DNA of 64,000 nucleotides from the NCBI RefSeq assembly GCF_036850765.1, contig NC_089495.1:25264875-25328874 (forward strand). Direction: 5' to 3'. This DNA comes from Saccopteryx bilineata (lineage: Eukaryota; Chordata; Mammalia; Chiroptera; Emballonuridae). The position numbers were made by a program, and so were the translations under genes. Positions 42,066 through 54,400 of the stretch are shown one piece after another. Every line of letters starts with the position of its first letter. The first letter of the stretch is position 1. The notes beneath the pieces are model-generated. The model was not told where the DNA came from. It saw nothing but the letters and a program-made list of their open reading frames with translations, and did not search any database.

Positions 42066-44362
42066 TAGGAGCAGTAGCCCACAGGGGCGTTTCTGGGTTC
42101 TACTCTGATTTTCTTGTCTGGGTGCGTTACCTCTAGGCTTATAACTTCTCACTTTTCTAGCTCTATCTGTTTAATAAAGAGGCCTAAAAACATGAGTTTA
42201 TGATTTTCTCATGGCTCTCTCTGTCTGTACTCTATTAGAACCCACATGAGGAAAATATACCTCAGAATTTTACAATTATAATCCCAACATGTATAGGCAC
42301 ATATGCACATCGACATACATTCACATGCAAACTAAATTTGACACTAATGAATGAGAGGGAAGGGTAATTTTTTATAGGGCTATGTAGGTTCATCGAGGTC
42401 ACGCACAGCACAAGTCTTGGGGTGCCAAGGTGACACGCACACTCCATATGTGGCACTGAAGGAAGGTATCAGCCTGGCACTGTGAACCCTGACACACCAA
42501 GAGGAGCTCTGGTGTTATAATTCAAAGATATCCCAGCTCAAATGAGCTGAAACTCCATCTGCCAAATTGCTACGATTTCTGGTCCATGCTCCCTACCCCA
42601 TCTGCAGGTACTATGGCTCCTGGAGAGAGAGAGAGAGAGAACCAGAGAAAATGGTTACAGCTTCAAAGTAGTGACGTGTTCATTCTAGCAGGTGGACACA
42701 ACTTGGAGTCAAGGAGAGCAGTTGTCATTTTCAGAAAAGGAACATTTGGACTAAAGACCCCTGCAAAAGTATGACAGCGAGAATTATGAGATGAGGGAAA
42801 TGTGGTGAAGGGGGTGGTGGAAACGCCATGCCTGGAGCCACTTGGAAGTCAACAGGATAAGGAGCTAGAAAACCGACTCTAGGAAAGAATCCTCCATTGA
42901 TTCCCCCAGCCCCAGGGATGATATCATGGGTCTCCTCCGTCTCTAATTGTCATCATTCTTAGACTTTATGTATTTTCCAGGGCTTTCTAACGTTGCCATT
43001 AAACCAGCACTATGCTCCTCCAAAAAGTGGGGGGAAAACAAACTCCAAGGAAACCATAAACTAGTTGCTCCAAGGAGCATAAAGATTTGCCCAAATGGAA
43101 ATTGTGCGTCGTAAAATTCTCCAGCGTGAATTTCTTTATTCCCTGTAGGTCGTCTACCAAGACGAGAGACCTTGTCATCCTTTTTACTTCGTTTCTCTGG
43201 TTTTCTCTTTCTGCTTTATTTTAATGTCAGGGGACAGAGAGCAATGGGACTGCAAATTCTCATAGCACCGGCTGAAAAGAATTTGCGTTTTTTCCCCTCC
43301 TGTTCAGTGATATTCTACCAAGAAGCCTGGCTCTCTCCGCGATAAATCTGTGAGAGGAGTTAGTGCACACCCGAGGGGAAATAGAGACCTCCACATCTGC
43401 CATCTGCATGCAGGAAATACGGGTTTCTCTGAGGCTCAAGGACTGAAGAAACTGCTTGGTTCTCTCAGGAAACTGAATTTAAGAGGTAGATGTGAATGAC
43501 TGTTGGTTACATATGGAAACTTTGGTGATTGTGGTTTTCATTCTTTCTCATACATACATTGTGTTACTGGTTTTCATTTCTTGGACTAAGAGATGGCAGA
43601 AATCTGAGTTGGACACAGGGAACTGGGAGACTCCTCCTTCATTGCACACAAAGTCTGAGAAACAGCGCAATGGTCAGATGCCCCGCCCCGTCTCTGGAGC
43701 CCAGAGTTCTCTCTGTGCAGCAGCAGTGCCAAAGATCGATTAATAGGCTCGTCCAGAACCACGTTTAAAATGTGATGGGAGGAACAGTTGTTTTCATGAA
43801 ATCTGAATGCAACGCTAACTGGAACCTGTCTTCTGGTTAACAAAAGGGGGTGGGTGGAAAACCTGGTCTCACAGTTTGCATCTCTGTCCTGACAGTGTGT
43901 GGGAAAGGGTCCGACCACACTGATACCCTGCAGGGGTTTCCAGCCATGCTTAATTTTGGTTATGTATTAAAAAACTAAAATTAGAAACCAACACTTTATG
44001 AACTATTTTTTTTAACAATTTCTCAATGTGCATGGTAATTTATGAATTCTTGAAAAGTGTTTTCTAGTAAAATTCCTTTACAGACTTACAAATTTTGGTT
44101 TGAAATGAAAGGAAGCCTCATTCACGTTAATGAGGGCCACAGAGCTCCCCTAGTGGCCAGAAATTTCATAATGAAAGCAGTACTGTTTCTCAGTCCAGGG
44201 CCAATGAATCTAGACCTGCATGGAGGGCAAAGGCTTGCTGGGAACGAAGCAAGTTCGGTTAGGTTTGTATGATGACGTTTTATTACTAACCCCCTCTCCT
44301 TATTGCTTCCTTTAGAATCTGAGATAGTGCACATCCGAAACTTTCATGTTTATCTTGTTATT
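42066..44362. other. Single-copy, repeat-poor stretch
   Basis: No interspersed repeat recognised over 2.3 kb. Some CpGs occur at 43100-43400. A short (GA)n lies at 42624-42639. The open frames at 43492-43768 and 43586-43918 overlap on both strands and are unsupported. Confidence 0.5.
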
Positions 44363-44496
44363 TAACATGGAGAGGCGCCTGACCTGTGGTGGCGCAGTGG
44401 ATAAAGCGTCAACCTAGAAACACTGAGGTCGCTGGTTCGAAACCCTGGCTTGCCTAGTCAAGGCACATATGGGAGTTGATGCTTCCTGCTCCTCCC

Positions 44497-44534
<38 letters not shown>

Positions 44535-44588
44535 CCCCTCCTCTCTAAAATGATTAAATAAAAAAAATTTAAAAATAACATGGAGGGG
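44363..44588 (+). mobile_element. SINE-C, plus strand, with target-site duplication
   Basis: The body at 44377-44575 starts GCCTGACCTGTGGTGGCGCA and contains GGTTCGAAACCCTGGCTTGC and AAGGCACATATGGGAGTTGA, then (CT)n. TAACATGGAGAGG (44363-44375) and TAACATGGAGGGG (44576-44588) flank it. Confidence 0.95.
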
Positions 44589-44594
44589 AAAAAA

Positions 44595-44595
<1 letters not shown>

Positions 44596-44634
<39 letters not shown>
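44596..44634 (+). repeat. (CA)n microsatellite
   Basis: About 19 CA units directly after the SINE-C target duplication. Confidence 0.95.
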
Positions 44635-44635
<1 letters not shown>

Positions 44636-44639
44636 ACAA

Positions 44640-47600
44640 AGCACTGGTATTGATTGGGATTTTCAAAATTGTATGATTGCAACACAGTGTTGCCTAATCC
44701 TCAACCCTGCTTGCGCCCCGCCTGTGCTCCCCTTTGGAAATGTCTGGATATTGTTTTTCTCCAGTATACTTTCTCTAGATGACTTTGGAGTCTTTCCTTT
44801 CCAACCTCCAGCCTTCCCTCCACTGCCTCCAACAATAAACATATTCTTTGGCCTCTTGTCTAGGGCCAAAGCCTGTATGTTAAAGTGATGGTATCACAGA
44901 GCACCCGGTGATGTCATAAAGCTCTGGGGGATCTGGTAAAAGCAGTGATTCTCGTTTTCATGTCCGAGAAATGATTGGTACTCGAAGGGCCATCACACCC
45001 TCCATGCACACCCCCGTTGAATAGAAATAGTGAAGGCCTGGTTCACTTTGGGCATGGACGTGTTTGGTACATTTCTATGAAATGCTGCCACGTAGGGTGT
45101 AGAGTTAAGAAGCCCAAGTTATTAAAATGGGGTGGGGTGAGAGAAAACACGCCAATAAAAACAGACAACGTGGTTTTTTTTAATCCTTTGCACAGGAATT
45201 CAGGCAGAAGGGGAATAAAATAATCCTATAGGGTCACTTGTAATTCAGCTTAAACTAAGCTCAGGAAACTGAATAATATTTCTCAGAAGGCTGATTTATG
45301 TACTTAAAGTAACTAAGTCCCAGGTGTCATAGGAAGTAATGCAACTTCTAGCAGTGTCTTAGCTTGCAAGCTCAAACTGACTGCCTAAATCAATTTCTGA
45401 CTTCTCTTTAAAACTTTTCAGAGTCAGTTCTACTGGGACTGTTCAAGCCCTAGTTTCTCTGTTAGCAGAGGCTGCTGCAAGAAAGGAAGTCCAAGGGCCT
45501 AGGTAGGCTCCACATTACAAACAAATTGCGTTCCAAAGTTTGTCTGTGAATCACTTCTTTGGAAACCTAAACACATTTTCTGTAAGGAAACAGAGATAGA
45601 CACAGTCAGACTCCCTGGCTCTCACAACCCTCTGAAGTCCATTTAAACCATATGCAGGTCAAATCCCCTCTACCACATAAAAACTAGAGAACAGTCACAT
45701 CATCACACAGAACTGTGGGGGACGGTGGAAGGAGCTTTAGATTTAATAAGCGTTTTTCCCCCTCTATTAGAAGAAGACAAGAGATCGAGGGAAATTTGGT
45801 GGACATTCTGATTGAGGTATTGCACCCTTTTCGAAGACTGTAAAGATCAATGGCATAGTTTATTGAATATAACTAATTTTGCTTCACTATGCATATTTTA
45901 TCTTTTCTGACGAAGAAAATAGCAAGAAAATGGCTCTGCAGAGAAAGAAAAAGGAAATTTCTAACAATTTCTATGGGAAGGAGGCCCTTTTGGGGTAACT
46001 GTTATTGTTGCGAAGTCAGGAAATCTTGGAACTAAATGTTTCAAAGTCAAATAGACTTGGAACCATCAAGCCTTATTTTGCTCCCTGGTTCCAAAGACCT
46101 CACTTGCCCATCTCTTTATTAGGCATGCTAATAAAAAGTAAAACAAAAACACTGCTGGCAGCCGATGGCTCTTTCTCTCAAAGTGCCCCGAAGTGGGGGT
46201 ACAGAGTGGAACTAATCCATCCCAAATGTAGGTAGTCAGAGGGGGAGGAAGAGAAACAAAGGGCCTGGATCCTTCACACAACGGATAAGAAGACCTTGAT
46301 AATCGAGTTGACTGTATTTAAAATGTTCCTGTTTCCTTCCGAAAGGAGACGGAGAGCTGAATGAAGTGCTTATCTGAGAAGTGTCAGAACCCTTTAACAA
46401 TGCTATTGCAAGGATGTTGGTACAGCCGCGTGAAGGTTTGGGCGGGTACAGATGGGATTCTATTGGTCTGGATGTATTTTCTTGCTACATGTTAATCTGT
46501 ACTTTTCTGGTATCAAGCTCTTAAGGAGTTCAGATAAAAGCCTATCGGAAACTCCGTTTACACTCTCCTTGGTGTATGTTATAAGGAATTCGCCGTCCCA
46601 AATGGGATGTGGATGGGACTAAATGACTTTGTCTGAATGTTTAGGAGAAATCACTCCAAAGCAGGAATAGAGCAGGAGAAGTCTGGCTAAGAAAGAAGTC
46701 TCTGGAATATTCCATGTAGGGCTGAAAGAAGGAGTAATGGTTTGTTTCTAGCAGGTTACACTGACTTTAAGTGAAAAATCATTTCAAAGAGTTCTAGCTG
46801 GGCTTCACAGGCCCGTAATGAAAGAGAATGAAGCCAGAAGCATATCCAACATGAAAAAGTTTCATTCGGAGGCAGACGACTCTAAGGGCATCTAGATAAA
46901 GTGGTTAGGAGTTTCAGAGAAACAAATACCATTTCCACGAGGTCTTAAATCTTGGCCCACTCAAAATGTTAAAATCTTGTGTTTCCACAGTTAAGCCAGA
47001 GCAATTTTCTGGTATATAAATAATTTAAACTCAAAAGATAAAAAGAAAACTCTTACGTAAGAGTTATTAAAATGGTCATAAAAGGGAAACAGTTTTCTTT
47101 ATAATAATAATGTTGGTGTAGCAGGTCACACAGCACCCAAACAGCATGTCACAGTGTACTTGGCACCCAGAAGGTCTCAGATGAAGTCAGAGTTTTATAG
47201 TGTTCAGACCAAAGGCAGAGGGGAAGAGCACGCAGCCAAGAGCAAGTATAAAAGAATGACATGGAACTGGGTAAGAACAGAATGGAAAGGCTAAGCCAGA
47301 GGGAGGCAAAAGCTATTGGAAGATGTGACAGTCAAGAATTAGTGATGAACAGATAAAGCGAACAAGGGACGGGTAGGGTTCATTGAGAATCGATAGCAGA
47401 CTGAGCTGTTCTACTTCCACAGGTTTTACTTTTCTGTAATAGAACTGTCTGCAAGCTAGAAAGAATAAAACAAACATGGTACACATAAAACTGAAGCCCA
47501 AGGTAGGTAAGCTACTTCAAAAGCCATCTCACTTTTAAGGTACATCTAAATCTTTAGGTCCTGACACATTCTATTCTAGGATACTGAGAGAACTTTGCAA

Positions 47601-49516
47601 ATGAAACTTCTTTAAAAACATTTTTTTTTACCTTGAAATAATGATAGATTCACAGAGAGGACACGAAGAAATGTACTGGGAGGCCCTGGGCACAATTCAG
47701 CAAGCCTCTTCTAATGTTTGCAGGTAGGATTTTTAAAACCATTGACCACATTTTTAATTAATTCAAGGAGAATGAAAAGAATGGTACCAGAAGACTGAAA
47801 GACATACAAAAAAAATTTTAGAATTGTCAAAAGCAGGGGGAAGGTAATTTCTGAAATCTATTGTTTGGTGAGCTTGTAATAGATTTCATGCTAAATTCTC
47901 AGAATGGTTGATTAAGGTCTTGAATATACATTTTTGCAGTATTACTGGAATAACATCAAGGACAGGCTGAGATATTTCTTTTTTTAGAGAGAATTTCTTG
48001 ATTGAAAACCCAAGGGATTTTTGCCTCTAGTATATCTGTTTTCCTTCCAACTATCTGAAAAATTCTTTCATGATATGTCTGTTGATAAATTGGGTTTAAC
48101 TGTATTATATAGTTGGAGGAGCTCATTGCTAGTACTGAGAGACCAATGAACCAGTATCCAAATAGAAGGCATTTTTAATGGCATGTCACAGAGCTTTGGC
48201 CCTAACTTGGATGACCGAATAAAAACTCAAAAATGACTTTGGCTATTGGAAGGCTAGGTTGACATCACCAAGATAAATTTTGATAATTTTTAAAGAATTA
48301 TCCTATAGAAATATAGGATGTGAGAAGTATGTTTTAATAGCAATAACCGTAAAAAGACCTTGAGTGTCAGTTGATATCTCAATATGAATGACAAATGGGA
48401 AAAACAGAGTAATTCTAAGACACATCTGACACAAGAAACAATAATCACACCATACCTTACACTGTCCAGTCTATCTGGAATATTATAATTAGCTGTACCT
48501 ACTGATTTTAAGAGGGACACTGTCAAGTCATTACTCATTCAGAGAAAGATGAGCTTTCTGGAGACACTAATTTTAAGAAGAGGGACCAAAGCAGCTGGGT
48601 TTGTCCTAGCTGTCCTCATACAAGGGAAGTGTTATCATGTGGTCAAGGAATTAGATTACTCCTCTGTGGCCTCAGGCATAGACACAGTGCTAAGACATGG
48701 AAGATGCAGTGAATAATCTTAAATCAATATAAGAAAATCTTTTACTAATTAGAAACGAGGGTCTAACACCATGTTTTATAGGTCAATGGATTTGAGCGTT
48801 TAAAGCACAAGGGAGAAATTTGGAAGAAAGACACAGGTTTTGGAATCAACAGCCAGTGGTTTAAATGTGGTAACTAGGAAGTGGGTCAGAGTAAACATTT
48901 GTCTCCTGGGATGCATTTCATCTTAGACAGTCTTTTCCCTGATGTCATAGAAGTCAAATTTTGTTTGTGTGAGCAGTTCTATAGATGGTCTGTCCTAGTC
49001 CACAGGTTTCCAAAGATCTCACAGCCTTCAAATAGAAAGTTTCTTTACACAATCAGAAAATAATTTAGACTAATAAGAGGGTACTTGAGGAGCATGAGTT
49101 TTTTAGGGTGTCGGTGGGGGAGTAAAAGGTCACAGAGGTTTAAGGACAATTGGATATGTAACAGAATTCAATGGAAGCAAATGGTGGGAGTCAGCAGCAG
49201 TTCAAATGTTTTGGGAAGGTTTCATAAGACAAAAATTACAACATGCCTGCAAGAGGTGTGACATGCATACAGAACAAGGTAGATGATATGCAAAGCAATG
49301 ACTCAAGAGCTGTCAGAAAGCCAGGTGGCACACTGATTTCAAATAAACAGTGTAAAAAGGGGCTATGAGATTAAACGAAGAAAAGTGTTCATGGAGAGGG
49401 GTGAAAGCTTAAGAAAACCCTCAGGAGATTGTAGGACATAGGCCAAATCTAGAGCCAAGACCCACTGTCTTTTATTCCAACTATAAAATTATCCAGATAT
49501 ATTTTTATAGTTATTT
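44640..49516. other. Long single-copy, repeat-poor stretch
   Basis: Nearly 5 kb with only one possible old L1 piece at 47625-47730 (TTGAAATAATGATAGATTCAC AGAGAGG). No gene recognised. The open frames (for example 46005-46235, 48290-48538) are short and lack domains. Confidence 0.5.
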
Positions 49517-49666
49517 AAACTTCCTTCTTGCCTGTCCTGCGGTGGTGCAGTGGATAAAGCGCCGACCTAGAAATGCTGAGGTCTCCGGGTCGAAACCCTG
49601 GGCTTGCCTGGTCAAGGCACATATGGGAGTTGATGCTTCCAGCTCCTCCCCACTTCTCTCTCTCTG

Positions 49667-49729
<63 letters not shown>

Positions 49730-49801
49730 GCCCTCTTTCTCTGCTCTCTAAAAAAAAATGAATAAATAAAAAATAAATAAATAAATAAAAACTTCCTTCT
49801 T
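49517..49801 (+). mobile_element. SINE-C, plus strand, perfect target duplication
   Basis: The body at 49530-49788 starts GCCTGTCCTGCGGTGGTGCA and has a long (CT)n (49655-49730) and an (AAAT)n tail. AAACTTCCTTCTT is repeated exactly at 49517-49529 and 49789-49801. Confidence 0.96.
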
Positions 49802-50660
49802 ATTATGCCTCCTGAGCAAAACATATCCTTCAAATGAGAAGTACCTACGTGTTTAAAGATGACCCCGTAACCTTGTTGCCTCTAACTTCAGAAATCCCCA
49901 GTCCTCGAGGAGGAGACCATATCTGGTGAAGAGCCTCACAGATCTTGATTAGGAGTCGGGATTTGACAAGAGGGGAAATAAAGTACCTGTTCCAGTTTCT
50001 GAATAAAGGTTGCTCCATGACCAAAAAAGAATTTAAGTAAGAGCATTTTGGGTCTCAGAACTTTGTATGTGAAGAGATTGGGCAAAGGCCAGGTGCAAGT
50101 CTCTTATGACCAGTCTCAGGGCAAAGCATTGGAAATAGGAAGCAGGGGGTGGACCAGAGGGTCACTGCAGAGGAAGGACTGCAGTACTTGGTCGTGTGCA
50201 GGATTCTGATGAATGAGATATCAGAGACTGAACTCTTCTTGACTTCATAATGTACTTAGCAGCCCTGGTCCTTAGACAGAAGCAACTTGGAGAAAAGACC
50301 AACACTCCATTGTAACATCTTTTTATTTCATGAAAAGCACAGATGTATGACAGCCATGGAGGGGGATGTGAAAACCAAGGGTGCATTCTTAATGGAGTAC
50401 TGAGCAAGGAGGACCAAAAGTACATCTTGACTGGATGTGGTGTTCTGGTTACTGCAATGGAACAAACGTCTAAAAGAGACTGAAGTCACTGATACCAAGT
50501 TGGACCCTGGAAGTCCTCTAAGCTTCTCTGAGCAGAGGAAGTCCTAGGACTGTTATGGCAATCCATGCTCTGTGTGGGGAAGGGAGGGTACAGAAGAGGG
50601 AGCAAGGAAATGCTCCGTCCCGGTCTAAGTGGACTATGTACCTGATACAGGTAACTTAAA
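49802..50660. other. Single-copy stretch
   Basis: No repeat or gene recognised. Confidence 0.5.
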
Positions 50661-50664
50661 CGAA

Positions 50665-51085
50665 ATTGACATTTGTTGAGGCTCTACAAAATGTCAGGCA
50701 CTTTATATACATTTCTTGCTTAAATCTTACAATTGCTCAAGAAGGGAGAATGAAAGAAGAGGGAAGAACATGAGAATCACATGAGCACCCTATTGACTGT
50801 CTTGACTGCTAACAGTCCTCATAAAGGCTCCTTTCCCGAGAGAAACAGGCAGCCTCCCTGTGCACGAAGCAAGAAAAGAAAAGGCTATCAAGATGAGACT
50901 TTACAGCAAAAGAATATTTGATCACTGAGTACATATGACCATAGAGTTCCTTGTTCTCCTCCCTCTGTGGAGGTAAGTATTATCATTAAGCTCCCTTTTA
51001 CAAAGGTGCCCAGGCGGAAGGAGAACTTCACCTGAGGTGGTAGCTTGCTCTAGGTCCCTTGATCCCGTGGGTATCTGCCAAGGTT
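50665..51085 (-). mobile_element. MIR, minus strand, split by about 215 bp
   Basis: The 3' half lies at 50665-50745 (GACATTTGTTGAGGCTCTAC, AAATGTCAGGCACTTTATAT). The next MIR part appears only at about 50960-51085 (GGTAAGTATTATCATTAAGC TCCC, TAGCTTGCTCTAGGTCCC). The intervening DNA matches no family I know. Confidence 0.6.
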
Positions 51086-52040
51086 GGTGAACCACGAGAA
51101 CTGGTGCATCTAGGTCTCATTAATTTCTGCATCTAGCAGGAATGTTGGTTGATTTCCACCGTAAACGCACACATTATCGACATGTGTGCACTCATTGACA
51201 TGACCCCCATTCATATCACCTTTCCCATCCCAGAGGAGGAGACAGGGCAGCCCATACTCCCACAGAACCCAGGGAGAAGCTTTAGATAATGGCGGGGATT
51301 GGGTAAACCACCTTCTCTTGGAGGAAGCAATTGAAAGGAAAGAGGTTGCCTGCTTCCAGAACTTTCTAGAGAATAAATGTAGCTAAATCCTTTTATGCTG
51401 AGTGGATTTAGCTGCACTCTCCCAGGAAACTAATATTTCTTCTCAGGGTTCTTGTCCTGATATCCTTGTGAATGTTTGAGGCGAGATCCCTGCAGCGAAG
51501 ACTGCCCCAGTCACAGGCACAGCAGTCTGACTTCAGTTGCCATCTCCAGTGTGAATGTTATGTTTATGCAGTATCATGAGTGACAATGAAAATGCAACTA
51601 AGTCAGGAAATTCAAATTTATGACTTCAGCAACAGCCTTAACTTCTCCCACTCTGCTATGCTCAGTGTTTTATGTTATTATACTTCCAGTGAAATTTATG
51701 CCTTGATCTGCCTTGTGAGTGAGTTACGACTACTCTGGGAACCTTAATTTTGCATTTCCCGACTTCTGTGTGTTCAAAGGGACAAGATTTCAAAAAGCAC
51801 CTACAAAAAGCACACCAGACTGGCTGATGTGTAACTAACTCGCTGCCTGTGGAACAGGAGTGAGGAGTTTTCATGGCCGGGGCTTCTTGGAGTCTTCCTG
51901 GGTCTACAATTTACAGAAACAGAAGGAGACAGTCCAGGTCGGGGTGGGGATTGTGCAGCCTCAGGTGGATGCTCCATCCAGCTCTCAAGTGCAATGTAAT
52001 GGAAAAGGAAGGGAATGGGGATTACTGGTTGTTATTTGCT
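51086..52040. other. Single-copy stretch
   Basis: No repeat or gene recognised. Confidence 0.5.
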
Positions 52041-52047
52041 AACTATT

Positions 52048-52262
52048 CTTTATGGAGCACCTACTACATGTCAGGAATTGTTATAAATATCTCACTTATG
52101 TTTTTGATGTTAATTTTGTCTCAATCCTATGAACTAGGTTTTATCATCCCAACTATGCACATCAAGACACCGGGTGAAGAAGGAAATGCATAAATTGCCC
52201 AACGTCACTTAAGCAGCAGAGCCAGAATGAAGCAATTGACCCCAAAATTCATGTTCTAGCCT
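52048..52262 (-). mobile_element. MIR SINE, minus strand
   Basis: TATGGAGCACCTACTACATG TCAGG, ATTTTGTCTCAATCCTATGAAC, ATAAATTGCCCAACGTCACTT AAGC and AGCCAGAATGAAGCAATTG give the reverse-complement MIR in order. Confidence 0.88.
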
Positions 52263-52287
52263 GAGCTGTCTCTTCAGCCAGCAAGTC

Positions 52288-52400
52288 AGTCCCACTAGCT
52301 GTGTAATCTTCAGGGGACTTTAATCTCGGATTCCTCTTTGGTGAAAGGAGGATAATACATAGCTATTGGACTACTGTTGGCTTAAGTGGGATTAAGTTTA
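52288..52400 (+). mobile_element. MIR fragment, plus strand
   Basis: GTCCCACTAGCTGTGTAATCT TCAGGGGACTT, TCTTTGGTGAAAGGAGGATAAT and ATAGCTATTGGACTACTGTTG match the MIR core in the opposite direction from the preceding MIR. Confidence 0.68.
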
Positions 52401-52519
52401 TTTATGACTTTGATATTATTACTGATATTTTCTGTCAAAGACTTTCAGCTCTTGGTGTTGGCCCAGCCAAGGGGAAATGGCTGAATCAGAAAAGTGTATG
52501 TACATTTATCCTCAGTCAG

Positions 52520-52615
52520 AAGGTGTGCCTGCTCTGTTTATTGTATCTATCCAGTGCTCCGAGGAGTGCTCGGCACATAGACATTCAGTCATGTTTGTTG
52601 ATTGAATGGAAGATT
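52520..52615 (+). mobile_element. L2 3' end, plus strand
   Basis: CTGCTCTGTTTATTGTATCTATC, CAGTGCTCCGAGGAGTGCTC GGCACATAGACATTCAGTCATG and TTTGTTGATTGAATGG match the L2 end. Confidence 0.68.
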
Positions 52616-53945
52616 TGCTTTATGTCGCCTCCCACTCCACCCCTCTTTCTTGTCTCCTGCTGTCTTGGGTCTAGCTGTGTGCTCTATACGTACTTTGGAC
52701 ATCTTTGAACTTCTTTCAGAAATTGCCTGTCTTGCCCAATTGCTGCAGCAACTTACTATCTGCTTGGGAACTGACATACTGCTCTGGGAAAAATTGAGTG
52801 TGTTTCTACCCCTGGGAATTTACAAAGCAACAGAGGTTTTCTGCATAACCATGTCTAAACTGCCAGTGATTCCGATGGTGGACTTCATGATGTTGTGGCA
52901 GGCTTTGGGGGCAGGGGAGATAAAATTCGGGAGACTCACATTCGGCACCCCTGAAATTCTATTAGGTCTAGATTTACCCTTGTCCCTTTCCAACATCAAT
53001 TGGGCCAAACCAGCTAAATCTGACATTGCTGCCTGCAGGAGCTGAAGTTTGCATAATCTAGCACCTTTGTAATTGTTTTAGGTAGCTCCTGGGGGATGTT
53101 TCCTCCATGTAGCTCACCCTTCTGAAGGAGCTGTTCAGGTTTCTGACACCAGTCTTTGTGTTTCTAACCCCTGCAGCCAACAAAGAGCCTTGGTGCCCTA
53201 CTAATTGTGTTTATCTTCTAGCATTCTGTAAATTTGGAGCTCTTTGATGCTCTGTAGGAACTAATGATCCCAACATCATTACTCTATGGCTAGGTTTGAA
53301 ATTCACTCTTCCTAAAATGATTCCTTGGCACTTCCATTAGATCTCACTGTCCATTGTGTTTCTTATTAAGGCAACTTCCTTCCAGAGGGCATTCCTACTC
53401 TTGATGATTCTTCAACTCCTCCCCTGCCCACTTCCCTATGTGTCCGCACTCAATTTCTTTTCTAAGATTAAAAAGGCAAGGCCATGAAACTGGTGAGGAG
53501 TTCTCACTTGTAAGGATGAAAGCGAGACCTTCGGTCTGATTCACACCCTTGCCCCTTAATATCTGTGTGATAAAGAGCAAGTTGTTGCAGTCCCCTTACC
53601 CAGCTTTTCATCTGTTGGATTAGATAACAATGCCTTCTTCACAGGGACCGGCCTATCCTTGGTGTGCACCCATTGAAAGTTTACTATCCCTAAGGAAGAA
53701 AGGTCATGGTGTAGGTTTCCTGGAAGAGGTATTTTATTTATGTAAAAGAAAATTTAAAACCTATTAGCCAGATATTTTTAGAGGTAATTGAAGGGGAAAA
53801 GACTGTAGAAAGAAGTATTGTCCTAACTGTGGCAATTCTTTTGTTTAGTAAAATGATTTTCTTTATAATCAAGGAAGTAAAAAAGTTTATTTTGGTTTTT
53901 ACCTTGGGGGTGTATGTGTTTCACTTAAGCTTAAAATTTGTTCTC
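52616..53945. other. Single-copy stretch with a 147-codon chance frame
   Basis: The open frame 52602-53045 (plus) is hydrophobic and protein-like in parts, but shows no recognisable domain and starts inside the L2 fragment. No other structure was seen. Confidence 0.45.
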
Positions 53946-53949
53946 CCTG

Positions 53950-54303
53950 TCAGAAATGGTGAACTTGGATGTCCCAAGTTCAATTTCTGGTCAGAGCACA
54001 CAGAAGTGACCATCTGCTTCTTCATCCCTCCCCCTCTCCCCTCTCTTTTTATCTGTCTCTTCTCCTCCCACAGCCATTGCTTGGATGGAGCCAGTTGGCC
54101 CCAGGCAGTGAAGAGGCTCCATGGTCTCGTCTCAGGTGCCAAAATAGCTTGATTGCTAAGCAACAAAGCAACAGCTCCAGATGGGCAGAGCATCTCCCAT
54201 AGGAGGCTTGCTGGGTGGATCCTGGTTCAGATGCATGTGGCAGTCTATCTCTTTGCCTCCTCCTTCTCACTTAAGAAAAATTAAAAAAAGAATTAAAAAA
54301 AAG
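53950..54303 (+). mobile_element. SINE-A, old, head degraded, plus strand
   Basis: AAGTTCAATTTCTGGTCAGAGC ACACAGAAG, CATCCCTCCCCCTCTCCCCTC, GCTCCATGGTCTCGTCTCAGG and GATCCTGGTTCAGATGCATG follow SINE-A, but the first box region is not recognisable. It is among the most diverged SINE-A copies here. Confidence 0.88.
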
Positions 54304-54314
54304 CAGAAATAGTA

Positions 54315-54400
54315 AACTCATTCATTTCTTTCAATAAAAATTTAGAGAGTACCTATTGTGTGCCTGATACTCTGAAATGTGCTGACTAAAGCGAAGTCCC
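54315..54400 (-). mobile_element. L2 3'-end fragment, minus strand
   Basis: CATTCATTTCTTTCAATAAAAATTT AGAGAGTACC, TATTGTGTGCCTGATACTCTG matches the reverse-complement L2 end. Confidence 0.62.

Noticed and set aside
44596..44634. Regular repeats as a possible array system
   Set aside because: Simple (CA)n microsatellite; no spacers and no repeat-spacer structure anywhere in the window.
52602..53045. 147-codon plus-strand frame as a gene
   Set aside because: It starts in an L2 fragment and shows no recognisable domain; length is within what chance gives in 64 kb.
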